NCBI GenBank assembly: GCA_016744315.1
Contig: JADGER010000002.1
Span: 1-59,470 of the forward strand
Direction of reading: 5' to 3'
Length of the DNA stretch: 59,470 nt
From: Sulfurovaceae bacterium
Lineage (GTDB): Bacteria > Campylobacterota > Campylobacteria > Campylobacterales > Sulfurovaceae
The position numbers were made by a program, and so were the translations under genes. Positions 21,646-31,445 of this stretch are shown piece after piece; the first letter of the stretch is position 1; every line of letters begins with the position of its first letter. Below the pieces are notes generated by a model that saw only the letters and a list, made by a program, of their open reading frames with translations, was not told the origin of the DNA and did no database searches.

Positions 21646-24600
21646 TCAAGATGATTTTACTAAACGAATACAGCATAAAGTATGTCTAATATATCTATTC
21701 TCTTTTTTATCATACCATAGTACTACAAAATCAACCCTAGCACTCTCTATATGATAGTTATCACTCCAAAGAGATTTAATTTTATTTTGGAAACTCTTTG
21801 ATAAACGACCAATACTATTATTATTATAAACTATAGATAAATTATGGTATTGTCCTCTTGGTTCTAGCTTGATATCACTTCCAGCTATTATATCACCTTT
21901 ATAGTTACTAGTAAATCCTAGATATATATCACTCAAACCCATAATAAATGTTTTACTTTTTTCATCTTTTGGGTATAGATTATCATCAAATGTAGATTTT
22001 GAAAATGGCTTATTTTCTAAAGGTTTATTGTGTCTAATCAAGATATCTAATTCATTTTTTGCTCTTGTCATTCCTACATAATAAAGGCGTAATTTTTTAT
22101 CTACCTTAGGTATCTCTTGAACAAGCATAATAACTTTATCAAACTCCATTCCCTTTGATTTGTGAATAGTAGAGACGGTCACTCGTTGTGAGGAGTCTTC
22201 AAACTCTTCTAATGTAACCTCATCAAGATAAGATAGCCATTGCGTAACATAGTAGTTTTGATTTTCAAGCAAAAATTTCTCTATAATTTTTTGGACAATA
22301 TGTATATTTTTTGATTTTTCAAATCTACTCTCTATACTTTTTAATGCCTCCTCAAAATGTTCTCTTTGATAAAATGGATCATATTTGAGAAAAGAATTAA
22401 GAACCTTGTCAAACTCTACAATCTCAACAATATTCTTAAGTTGAAACTTATCCCTATCTATAATAAATTTAGCATTAATACCAATTTCAATTAGCTTAGA
22501 ATATATCTGCATTACTGCTTCATTACTAAATACTAGTATCGCTATATGCTCTTGTTTAGATGATGCCTCTACAATATTTATAGCTGGAGTAATAAGATTA
22601 TTTGAACTACAAGCATAAATATTTACAATGCCATCTTCTTTGGTCTGTGCTATCAATACATTCTTTTTATAGCGTTTAGATACTCTATTAATAAAATTAT
22701 TACTATATCCAACTATATTTTGTTTACTCCTATAATTGCTAAGAAGTTCATACTGCTTAAATAAATTATCTCCCTCTTCATCTTCTCCAAAACACTCTTC
22801 AAACTTCTCTATATATCCTATATCTGCTCCTGCAAATTCATTAATACATTGATCATCATCTCCTACTGCTATGATTCGCATCTCTTGGTTACTTGTACGA
22901 TAAATTGCTTCTACAAATTCAAAACTCTCTTTACTAATATCTTGATACTCATCTAATACCAAAACCCTCTTAAATGGTAAATGTATATCATTATTTATAA
23001 GTTGTCTTGTAGCTTCTGATATAGCCGTATTGAGTGTATTATCATTCTCTTTTATATTGCGTCCAATCAGTTTGAGTGCATAGGAATGAAATGTACTTAT
23101 TTCTATCTCGTATGAAAGTACACCTATAAGTTGCATAAGTCGTTTTCTAAACTCTTGGACTGCTGTGCGTGAAAAGGTTAACATCATAAACTGTTCTGGT
23201 TTAATATCCTCTGTCAATATCAAAGATGCTATCTTATGCACTAAAACTTTGGTTTTTCCACTTCCTGGACCTGCTAGTATCATCATAGCTTTTGTTTCAC
23301 TATCCTCGATAATAGCTTGCTGGGATGGAGACATTTGAGCAAATATTTTTTCATATCGCATCTGTGTTATGGGTCTGGTAATTTTCTCTTTAAGTAATTT
23401 ATATCTTTGTTTAAATTTTGTATAAGGCATTGAGAAATAATCACTCAAAAATGAGTTTGCCTTTTTGCTATCATTTTGAAGTATCTTGGCATATTCACCC
23501 ATTATATGTATAGACTCTACCTTAATTTGATAATGGTTGAAGAGTCTATTCTTATAATCCAAAAGAGTATATCGCTTGTTTTTTATCTTCATCTTCTCCT
23601 CTTTGGCTATGACCATAGGAGAATAACTGATAAATCTTCCGCTTTGTAGTTGGAGTATACCCAATTGATGCAGATAAAGGAGGGTCTTATCAATATCTTT
23701 AATATTATGTATTTTACCTGTCTCCTGATAGAGTGATTGCAAAGAGAAATGTATACTCTTTTGTTTCTCTTTTCCTTGTATCTCTTTAGCAAAGATAGTG
23801 AGTATCTGCTCAGAAATAAGATGTGTTGTATCTATCTTTTCTCCAATTTTTTCTCTATCTTCAAAGGCAAAATACCATAAATCACTCTGTCTATTAATTC
23901 TACTAAAAATAAAGTTAGGTTTTTGTCTCCAATTTTTGATAATATCTTTGATTAATAAAGATTCACTTTTTGTAATAAGCCCTTTTTGATGGAGTATTTC
24001 ATTGAGCTCTTTGATAGTTACTTGTGTAAATTCTGCCATTTGTATAGTGATAAATAACTCTAGTTCTATCTTTTTTATACTGTGAAATTTTTTGAGAGAA
24101 TTAGTATATACAATCAAACTCAAATCTTTATTACTCCCTAATATTTCCATATCTTTAAGCTGTTGAATTGAAAGAGCTATAGTATCCTTTTCATATCCTA
24201 ATAGATGTGCTAATTCATCTATCTGTACCATATCTTTTTTACCTTGTCCAATAATACTCTGAAGTATATCTTGGAGTCTCTCTTTTTCTTCTGCTGAGAA
24301 TTGGCTACCTTCTAGTTTTGAATGGAGGAGTTCTATACTATTTATTGCAAGGGAGTCAGCAAAAAAGTTTATACTATTTCTCTTACGACTAATATAACCT
24401 TCTCTTTCTAACTCTAAGAGTGCTGTTTTGACTTTTGTACTATAATCATTTGCATTATCATCAACATCCCATCCTGCCTCTTTAGCTATCTCAAAAGTTG
24501 TTTTATTGACTAAATCACCTTTGCTTTTTTTGAGTATTCTAAAAATAGAATTAATTTCACTTGCTGTAATTTTGGATCTATTGAGTGTCTCAAAATGTCT

Positions 24601-26445
24601 ATCAAGATCACTTTCATTATAGAGTATAGGACAAAAAGCATTCAGATTTAGATCCCTAGCACCTCTTCCTGCTTCTTGGGCATAGCTCTCTAATGAGTCT
24701 GAGACTTCATAATGTATCACATTTGTGATATTTGATTTATCCACACCCATGCCAAAAGCTGTTGTAGCTATTATCACATCAATATCATCTGAAATATAAT
24801 CTTTCAAAATCGTCATCTTCTCTTGTGACTCTATTTTGGAGTGAAATGATTTAACTATTTTTTGTGTATCCATAGTAAGTCGTTGGGCTACACTATCACA
24901 CTCTTTAGTTGAGGTAGGAATATATACAAGTGTTGAACCATCATGTTTATGAATAAGTTCAAGTAATTTGGTATACTTATCCTTACTCTGGGAAGGAATA
25001 GATTTGTATTGGAGATTTTTTCTTTGAGGGCTTGCTATATATTCATCTAGTTCAATATCTAATCCTTCTTTAAAAAATTGTTTAATATCTTCTATTACAC
25101 TTGGTTTCGCTGTAGCAGTAAAACAAGAAATAGGTATATGCTCTTGAAAAGATTTGGCATCTAATAAGTCTGTAATATAGTTACATATATAGTAATAATC
25201 TTGCCTAAAATCATTTCCCCAAGTCGAAAGACAGTGAGCCTCATCTATTACAAATCTCTCAATATATCTATTTTTGAGGATAGAAAATATTGCTTTTGAT
25301 CGTAAAGATTCAGGAGCAAGATAGAGTAGATCTGCTTCACCGCTAATCACTTGTTCTACAGCTTCACTTCTTTCTAGTGGACTCATATATCCACTAATAG
25401 CCACCGCTTTATAATTAGCTACTTTGGCATTGAAATTTTTGATATGATCTTCTATAAGTGCTTGCAGAGGGGAAATAACTACTGTGAGTCCTTTGTATGT
25501 TTTTGCCTTAATAATAGCAGGAAGCCAAAAGGTAAAAGTCTTTCCTCCCCCTGTTGGTAAAACTGTCAAAAAAGATTCATCCCTTAAGGAAGCTTCTATC
25601 ACATCTCTTTGAGATATTTGATTACTTCCTAAAAGTGTTGGGTTCATCTTTGGAAAAGGTCGGAAAGTACCAAAGCCAAAAATATCTTTAGCAAGATCAT
25701 TCAATCCACTATTAAGTTTCTCCAAATTAAAACATAATTTTTTCTGTATCTCTACTATATTTTTATGCGTATAGAGTATTTTTGGTGGATGTGATTTAAT
25801 CTCAATATGTGGTGCAAGCAATGCTAATATATACGCTAACTCTATAGGACTACTCTCTATAGTTTTTTGTAGGTGATAGAGATTTGTAATTTGATTTTTA
25901 TAGAGAGTAATAATACTCTTATGCAATGAATTATTATCAATATATTTTAATGCTGTAAAATCATTCAGATATGCAAAAAAACCTTTAAAATGCTCTTTCT
26001 CTCTAAGAAGAGAGTAAAAAATTATTTTCATCTCCTCATCAAGAGCAAAAAACCTTTTAGTAAGTTGCAGTAATAATTCAGATGTAAGCTTCGAGTCCTC
26101 TACAGGATCATTTATAAAATTATCTTCACTTTTATACTCTTTGGGCAGTGCATGCAAACTTTTTTCATTAAGCAATAGCAAAGAGAGTGGCAGAGTATCT
26201 ATAATTGTATAACTTTTGATAGCATCATAGAGAATAGTATCTTTAATCATCTCCAAATCAAAATCTACAAAATTATGACCACAGATATATTTAGCTTGAC
26301 AGAGTTTCATAACATTTGCAATCTTTTTTGGAGAAGATGTTTTGAACTTTTTCTCTTTATAGACTAACCCTATATTTATTATTTTTTTAGATTTTATAGT
26401 GATTTCAAAATCCAAAAAGATAATACTATTTTGATTAATATTCAA
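21646..26445 (-). CDS. Fusion protein: N-terminal DEDD exonuclease-like domain + RecQ-type SF2 helicase + UvrD/Rep-type SF1 helicase (1599 aa)
   Basis: N-term FLDFEIT / CGHNFVDFDLEMI / DPVEDSKLTSELLLQL (DEDD-like); RecQ LPTGGGKTFTFWLPAI, VIDEAHCLSTWGNDFRQDY, TAFGMGVDKSNITNVIHYEV..YAQEAGRGARD; UvrD AGPGSGKTKVLVHKIASL, VLDEYQDIS, VGDDDQCINEFAGA, STIHKSKGMEFDKVIML, LYYVGMTRAKNELDIL. Confidence 0.9.
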   Translation of the reverse strand: MNINQNSIIFLDFEITIKSKKIINIGLVYKEKKFKTSSPKKIANVMKLCQAKYICGHNFVDFDLEMIKDTILYDAIKSYTIIDTLPLSLLLLNEKSLHALPKEYKSEDNFINDPVEDSKLTSELLLQLTKRFFALDEEMKIIFYSLLREKEHFKGFFAYLNDFTALKYIDNNSLHKSIITLYKNQITNLYHLQKTIESSPIELAYILALLAPHIEIKSHPPKILYTHKNIVEIQKKLCFNLEKLNSGLNDLAKDIFGFGTFRPFPKMNPTLLGSNQISQRDVIEASLRDESFLTVLPTGGGKTFTFWLPAIIKAKTYKGLTVVISPLQALIEDHIKNFNAKVANYKAVAISGYMSPLERSEAVEQVISGEADLLYLAPESLRSKAIFSILKNRYIERFVIDEAHCLSTWGNDFRQDYYYICNYITDLLDAKSFQEHIPISCFTATAKPSVIEDIKQFFKEGLDIELDEYIASPQRKNLQYKSIPSQSKDKYTKLLELIHKHDGSTLVYIPTSTKECDSVAQRLTMDTQKIVKSFHSKIESQEKMTILKDYISDDIDVIIATTAFGMGVDKSNITNVIHYEVSDSLESYAQEAGRGARDLNLNAFCPILYNESDLDRHFETLNRSKITASEINSIFRILKKSKGDLVNKTTFEIAKEAGWDVDDNANDYSTKVKTALLELEREGYISRKRNSINFFADSLAINSIELLHSKLEGSQFSAEEKERLQDILQSIIGQGKKDMVQIDELAHLLGYEKDTIALSIQQLKDMEILGSNKDLSLIVYTNSLKKFHSIKKIELELFITIQMAEFTQVTIKELNEILHQKGLITKSESLLIKDIIKNWRQKPNFIFSRINRQSDLWYFAFEDREKIGEKIDTTHLISEQILTIFAKEIQGKEKQKSIHFSLQSLYQETGKIHNIKDIDKTLLYLHQLGILQLQSGRFISYSPMVIAKEEKMKIKNKRYTLLDYKNRLFNHYQIKVESIHIMGEYAKILQNDSKKANSFLSDYFSMPYTKFKQRYKLLKEKITRPITQMRYEKIFAQMSPSQQAIIEDSETKAMMILAGPGSGKTKVLVHKIASLILTEDIKPEQFMMLTFSRTAVQEFRKRLMQLIGVLSYEIEISTFHSYALKLIGRNIKENDNTLNTAISEATRQLINNDIHLPFKRVLVLDEYQDISKESFEFVEAIYRTSNQEMRIIAVGDDDQCINEFAGADIGYIEKFEECFGEDEEGDNLFKQYELLSNYRSKQNIVGYSNNFINRVSKRYKKNVLIAQTKEDGIVNIYACSSNNLITPAINIVEASSKQEHIAILVFSNEAVMQIYSKLIEIGINAKFIIDRDKFQLKNIVEIVEFDKVLNSFLKYDPFYQREHFEEALKSIESRFEKSKNIHIVQKIIEKFLLENQNYYVTQWLSYLDEVTLEEFEDSSQRVTVSTIHKSKGMEFDKVIMLVQEIPKVDKKLRLYYVGMTRAKNELDILIRHNKPLENKPFSKSTFDDNLYPKDEKSKTFIMGLSDIYLGFTSNYKGDIIAGSDIKLEPRGQYHNLSIVYNNNSIGRLSKSFQNKIKSLWSDNYHIESARVDFVVLWYDKKENRYIRHTLCCIRLVKSS

Positions 26446-26507
26446 AATATTTCCTTATGTTAAATATAATAATATAATACCATAATTAGAATAGCCCTTA
26501 AGCATCT

Positions 26508-27710
26508 TTGGCTATTATTCCCTATTCTAACGATAAGGCTCAAAATATGAAAGAAAATTACTTCTTTTCTCAACCCCATCAACCCTTTTTTGTGTTGGCA
26601 TTTACAAATGCCATCATAACAATGCTACTCTTTATGCTTAGCTACAAAGGTGTCTTGACTCTAACTATTTCACCTTCTTCATTTCATGCGTATAGTTTGA
26701 TTTTTCTGCTCTTTAGCCCTGCTTTTTTGGGGTTTATACTTACTACATTTCCTCGATTTTCTAATACATCACCTATAGAAAAATCTCAGTATATAAGTAT
26801 ATTTGGATTCTTCTTATTGGGGTCTTTATTATTTATTCTTGGTGCATTTGTAAGTGTTATTATTTATAAAATTGCTATTGTAGTTACTTTTATTGGGCAG
26901 GCTTGGGCTGTGAAAATATTGGCTGATATATTCAAAAATTCACAGATGTCAGACAAACATGATACTCTTTGGATACTTATATCAATGATACTTGGTCTAC
27001 TTTCACATTTGATATTTGACCTTAGCGAACTCTTTGGACTTGGATTACAAACTATTGCTATAGAGATGGGTATTTATCTATATCTCTTCTTGGTAGCATT
27101 TTCTGTAGCCCAAAGAATGGTTCCTTTCTTTTCACATTGTATGGTAGAACGAAAAGAACATCTACTCAAAATAGTTATTGCTCTTTTATCTTTGCATATC
27201 ATATTAGATATAATACATCCAAATCTCTCTTTTATAAGTGATTTTATTTTGGCATTTATAATAGGCAAAGAGATACTTCGGTGGAACTTACCTTTCCCTA
27301 ATCCAAATCCTCTTTTATGGATTTTGCATATCTCTTTATTTTGGATACCTGTTGCTTTCTTATTTGCTGGAATGAGTAATCTTACTACACTTATAAGTGG
27401 TACAGCATTTCTCTTTTTGGATATTCATATTTTGATGCTTGGATTTGTATTTACAATATTGATAGGATTTGGTACGCGTGTTACACTTGGTCATTCAGGT
27501 AATAGAATGCAAGCAGACAAGTGGGTTAAGAACCTCTTTATCTGGACACAAGTTGTCATAGTTATGCGTCTCTTGACATCTCTTGTAAGTGCTTGGGGAT
27601 ATAATTATATGATACTTTTTGATATATCTATTACTGTTTGGCTACTTATGTTTATACTCTGGGCTATTCGATATTTTGCTGTACTTATACAAGGGAAGAA
27701 ACTACTATAA
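26508..27710 (+). CDS. nnrS: NnrS family heme/NO-stress membrane protein
   Basis: 400 aa multi-TM; ...NYFFSQPHQPFFVLA..., ...DIHILMLGFVFTILIGFGTRVTLGHSG... typical of NnrS. Start may be the internal ATG at 26547. Confidence 0.88.
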   Translation: MAIIPYSNDKAQNMKENYFFSQPHQPFFVLAFTNAIITMLLFMLSYKGVLTLTISPSSFHAYSLIFLLFSPAFLGFILTTFPRFSNTSPIEKSQYISIFGFFLLGSLLFILGAFVSVIIYKIAIVVTFIGQAWAVKILADIFKNSQMSDKHDTLWILISMILGLLSHLIFDLSELFGLGLQTIAIEMGIYLYLFLVAFSVAQRMVPFFSHCMVERKEHLLKIVIALLSLHIILDIIHPNLSFISDFILAFIIGKEILRWNLPFPNPNPLLWILHISLFWIPVAFLFAGMSNLTTLISGTAFLFLDIHILMLGFVFTILIGFGTRVTLGHSGNRMQADKWVKNLFIWTQVVIVMRLLTSLVSAWGYNYMILFDISITVWLLMFILWAIRYFAVLIQGKKLL

Positions 27711-28634
27711 CGCAGTTTCTCCTATAATATCACTACATAAATCAAATCTATTATGAGTCATAAGGTGAACCTTCCCATGGAGGCTCATCACCTCATCATA
27801 GATTCTTTTTGAAAGAGCAAATCCTATTTCTTGTTCTTTCTCTTCTCCATCCATTGCAGCTAAATTCATCTCATCTATTATCTCTTTGGGAACAGAAATA
27901 CCAGGAACTTTATCATCAATAAAATTAGCCGTTCTAGCTCTTACTATTGGAAACTGACCTAAAATAAGATGTGCGTCTTTTGCTGTTTCTCTTATGCTTA
28001 GGCTTTTTGCTTCCTCAAATATTTCTAATAATTCTTTAGTATTATCCAAATCATAAACGGGTTGCGTAATAATAGCTCTTGATCCATAATCTAGTTTTTT
28101 GATAATTCTTTTTTGCAAAGATTTCATATTACGAGAATAAGCATTACTCACAGCAAAAGGATAAATTGGTTTTGGTGCAGGATTCAGTTGTTTATTACTA
28201 TAGTCTACGCCTTTATTGAGGTGATAAATAATGCTCAAAAGCAATGTAGAATCTCTTTCTAATACACCTTTAACTTCTGGTTGATCAGAGAACTTAGCAG
28301 GATCACCTGTAAGAGCCAAAATACATCGAAGGTCAAAATCATTAGCACCTAAAAGTGTTGATTGTAAAGAAAGTTTATTTTTGTCTCGCATACTCATCGT
28401 AGCAATTACAGGCTTTCCAAATCTCTCTTGCAATTTGATTGCACTCAAAACTCCTGACATTTTGAGCTTGGCAAGAGGATTATCAGTTACAGAAAATCCT
28501 GTAACCTTTTTGTCTAATCCTACTGCTTCAATTGATGATAAAAGAGACTCTATTGATGCACCATGCGGTGGATTGACTTCGACAGTAATATAGGGTTGAT
28601 CGCTACAAAGCGTTTCACAAAATTGATCGAACAT
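27705..28634 (-). CDS. Methylenetetrahydrofolate reductase family protein
   Basis: 309 aa; TVEVNPPHGASIESLLSSI, FSVTDNPLAKLKMSG, CILALTGDPAKFSDQPEVKGV, IITQPVYDLD, LGQFPIVRARTANFI. Confidence 0.82.
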   Translation of the reverse strand: MFDQFCETLCSDQPYITVEVNPPHGASIESLLSSIEAVGLDKKVTGFSVTDNPLAKLKMSGVLSAIKLQERFGKPVIATMSMRDKNKLSLQSTLLGANDFDLRCILALTGDPAKFSDQPEVKGVLERDSTLLLSIIYHLNKGVDYSNKQLNPAPKPIYPFAVSNAYSRNMKSLQKRIIKKLDYGSRAIITQPVYDLDNTKELLEIFEEAKSLSIRETAKDAHLILGQFPIVRARTANFIDDKVPGISVPKEIIDEMNLAAMDGEEKEQEIGFALSKRIYDEVMSLHGKVHLMTHNRFDLCSDIIGETAL

Positions 28635-28706
28635 TAATTAACTCTTTTATTGGGGTATATTTCGTTATAATTTTACCCAAAAATACCCAAGAGACAAGGA
28701 TAAGAT

Positions 28707-29333
28707 ATGAAGTTAGCAGTGTTTGATTTTGATTCAACATTAATGGATGGAGAGACTATAGACTTTTTGGCAGCACCACTAGGACTAGAAGAGCAAGTAG
28801 CAGAGATAACTCACCGTGCTATGGCTGGAGAACTAGACTTTTATGACTCTTTGATAGAAAGAGTAAAACTCTTAGAAGGTGCTAATTTAGCAACTGTTAT
28901 TGAAACTTGTAAAAATCTTCCTATGATGGATGGAGCCAAAGAAGTTGTAGCAGGACTCAAAAGCAAAGGCTATACAGTAGTATGTTTTTCTGGTGGATTT
29001 AGATTTGCAACTACTCCTGCTTGCCAAGCCTTGGGAATGGATGCAGATTTTGCAAATTTTTTACACCACAAAGATGGACTTCTTACGGGAAAAGTTGGGG
29101 GTGAAATGATGTATAGTGAGGCAAAAGGTGATATGATTATGCGTCTTCAAAACCTACTAGGTATAGATAGAAAAAATACACTTGTAGTAGGTGATGGAGC
29201 CAATGATTTAAGTATGTTTGCCCATGCTGATACACGCGTAGCTTTTTGTGCAAAACCAATACTTAGACAAGAAGCTACGCATACAGTAGATACCAAAGAT
29301 TTAACACAGATACTAGATATAGTCTCTCTTTAG
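28707..29333 (+). CDS. serB: Phosphoserine phosphatase (HAD family)
   Basis: 208 aa; FDFDSTLMDGETIDFLA, VCFSGGFRFATTPACQALGMDADFANFL, VVGDGANDLSMFAHADTRVAFCAKP. Confidence 0.92.
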   Translation: MKLAVFDFDSTLMDGETIDFLAAPLGLEEQVAEITHRAMAGELDFYDSLIERVKLLEGANLATVIETCKNLPMMDGAKEVVAGLKSKGYTVVCFSGGFRFATTPACQALGMDADFANFLHHKDGLLTGKVGGEMMYSEAKGDMIMRLQNLLGIDRKNTLVVGDGANDLSMFAHADTRVAFCAKPILRQEATHTVDTKDLTQILDIVSL

Positions 29334-30878
29334 TACCTCTTTGTCTACCTCTTTTTCATGCAAAGATTTAAGAGGCATACTCTGCTTAAATTGTATTTTC
29401 TCAGGCAACATATAATTTGGCAGATGCTTTTTCATCTCAAATAAAATTTCATTTTTTGCTAATTCACTTTTGGCACTATAAATAAGTACTATCTCTTCTT
29501 CAATCTCTTCATTAGGCACAGAAAAGACTGCACAAGAACTGATAGCTGTAATATTATCTTGGACTACTTTTTCTATTTCATAAGGACTCACTCGATACCC
29601 ACGCGTTTTTATCATATCATCTTTTCGCGATACAAAATAAATATATCCCTCTTCATCTGCATACACAAAATCCCCACTAGCTATCACAATCTCATCTGTT
29701 AATTGCCCTTGAGGTTTGATAACTTTATCTAATATTTTTATCGACTTAAACCTTTTGGCTGTCTCTTGGGGGTCATTCCAGTATCCTTTGTAGATACATG
29801 CTCCTCTATGAATAAGCTCTCCTATCTCATGAGGCTTACAAGAGACACCTTCTTCATTAATAATATAAAGCTCCACATCAGGAATAGCCTTGCCTATAGA
29901 ATTAGGGCGTGTAGAGAGTTGTAAGGGGTCAAGATAGCTAGAACGAAAGGCTTCTGTGAGTCCATGCATAGCATAAAGTTTACTGCTAGAAAAATGTGTT
30001 TTTATATTCTCTAACATTACAGGCGTAAGATTGCCTCCTGAAGCTGTAATCGTATGAAGATTTTTAAAATGTGCTGATTGAGGAATACGGTGAATATCTT
30101 CATCAAACATTTGCGTAATATGAATAGGCATCAATGCAAGCACTGTAATTTTATCATTAATCAAATGTGTAAAAAAGTCTGATGGCAAAATAAATTTATG
30201 AATTACAAGTGTAGCTCTTCTGTAGAGTGTGGCAAGAATTTGGTTAATACCATAATCAAGGTTAAACGATAGTATCCCTGACAACACATCATTTTTACGA
30301 AGATCAAGATAATTTGCCACTATTCTAGCACCATCAATCAAAGCTCTATTATCAATCACTATCCCTCGTGGATTACCTGATGAACCAAAACTATAAGTAA
30401 TACACGCATTATCATGCCCATGTAATCTACACGATATATCACCCGAATAAAACTTATAAATCTCATCAAAAGAGACATCACTCTGCTCATTAGCTTTGTA
30501 AGAAATAATTTTACCCTGAAAATCAATAGATTTAATACTCTCAATCTTACTCATATCTGTAATAATAGCACTCATCTCACAATCATCAACAATATGCTTA
30601 ACCTGCTCTGCTTTGAGTAACTTTGTAATAGGAACAAAAAGATACTCTGTAGAAAGCACCGCAAGAATAGCTATAACTTGATTTGAACCCTTTGTAGAGT
30701 AAATACCAATACGACTCCCTTTGGGCAAATCAAGGTGAATAAGGTATTGTGCTACCTTATCAACTTTTTCTTTGAGTTGCAAATAGGTATAACGAGTAGC
30801 CCCATCCACAAGCCCTATCTTATCAGGCTCAACCTGAGCAGCTCTCTCAACCAAATTACGAATAGTGTTTACGGACAT
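29313..30878 (-). CDS. AMP-forming acyl-CoA synthetase/ligase family protein
   Basis: 521 aa; ITYSFGSSGNPRGIVIDNRALIDGA (P-loop), YAMHGLTEAFRSSYL, GELIHRGACIYKGYWNDPQETAKRF, SGDFVYADEEGYIYFVSRKDDMIKTRGYRVSPYEIE. Confidence 0.9.
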   Translation of the reverse strand: MSVNTIRNLVERAAQVEPDKIGLVDGATRYTYLQLKEKVDKVAQYLIHLDLPKGSRIGIYSTKGSNQVIAILAVLSTEYLFVPITKLLKAEQVKHIVDDCEMSAIITDMSKIESIKSIDFQGKIISYKANEQSDVSFDEIYKFYSGDISCRLHGHDNACITYSFGSSGNPRGIVIDNRALIDGARIVANYLDLRKNDVLSGILSFNLDYGINQILATLYRRATLVIHKFILPSDFFTHLINDKITVLALMPIHITQMFDEDIHRIPQSAHFKNLHTITASGGNLTPVMLENIKTHFSSSKLYAMHGLTEAFRSSYLDPLQLSTRPNSIGKAIPDVELYIINEEGVSCKPHEIGELIHRGACIYKGYWNDPQETAKRFKSIKILDKVIKPQGQLTDEIVIASGDFVYADEEGYIYFVSRKDDMIKTRGYRVSPYEIEKVVQDNITAISSCAVFSVPNEEIEEEIVLIYSAKSELAKNEILFEMKKHLPNYMLPEKIQFKQSMPLKSLHEKEVDKEVLKRDYI

Positions 30879-30893
30879 TTTTGCTCCTTTATT

Positions 30894-31445
30894 TTATATA
30901 TTAACATCATTTTGTACTATATCAGAAAATTTTATCTCTACTTCACTATTTGCTGTGAAAAATGAGCGTTTTGTATATCGTAAGCGTGTAGAAGCAAAGA
31001 TATTTAAATGTTCTCTCTTATTCCAATTCATCTCTTTTTGGGCCACTAAAATACCAAAAATATTTATTTTTTGCTTAGATTTTCCCTCTAAAAGATGAAG
31101 TAAAATATAAATAAAAGAGAGAGAATTTCTAAATTTATCTAAAATTTTATTTTGATTCCCAACTTGTTCACTTTTTAATTCAACCATAATAATATTTAAA
31201 ATATCATCAGCTGTTTGTTCTAAAATTATATTTTCTACTTTTTTACCTTGTAATTGAAAAGCATTAGATTCTGTATCAATAATCCAGTATTTAGATTTAT
31301 TATCTAATAATCTAATAATAATTTTTTTTAATTTAGCACTCTTATTATTTTCTTCAATAATAATTTTATCTTCACTTATTTCTTGAATAAAAGATTCTGC
31401 CTTAAAAAAATCAAAAATATTTTGTTTATCTAAACTATGCATCAT
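30894..31445 (-). CDS. Uncharacterised 183-aa protein with D..ExK-like motif (possible PD-(D/E)XK nuclease fold)
   Basis: ...WIIDTESNAFQLQGKKVENIILEQTADDILNIIMVELKSEQVGNQNKILDKFRNSLSFIYILLHLLEGK...; start overlaps upstream ATPase stop by 11 bp. Fold assignment is tentative. Confidence 0.55.
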   Translation of the reverse strand: MMHSLDKQNIFDFFKAESFIQEISEDKIIIEENNKSAKLKKIIIRLLDNKSKYWIIDTESNAFQLQGKKVENIILEQTADDILNIIMVELKSEQVGNQNKILDKFRNSLSFIYILLHLLEGKSKQKINIFGILVAQKEMNWNKREHLNIFASTRLRYTKRSFFTANSEVEIKFSDIVQNDVNI

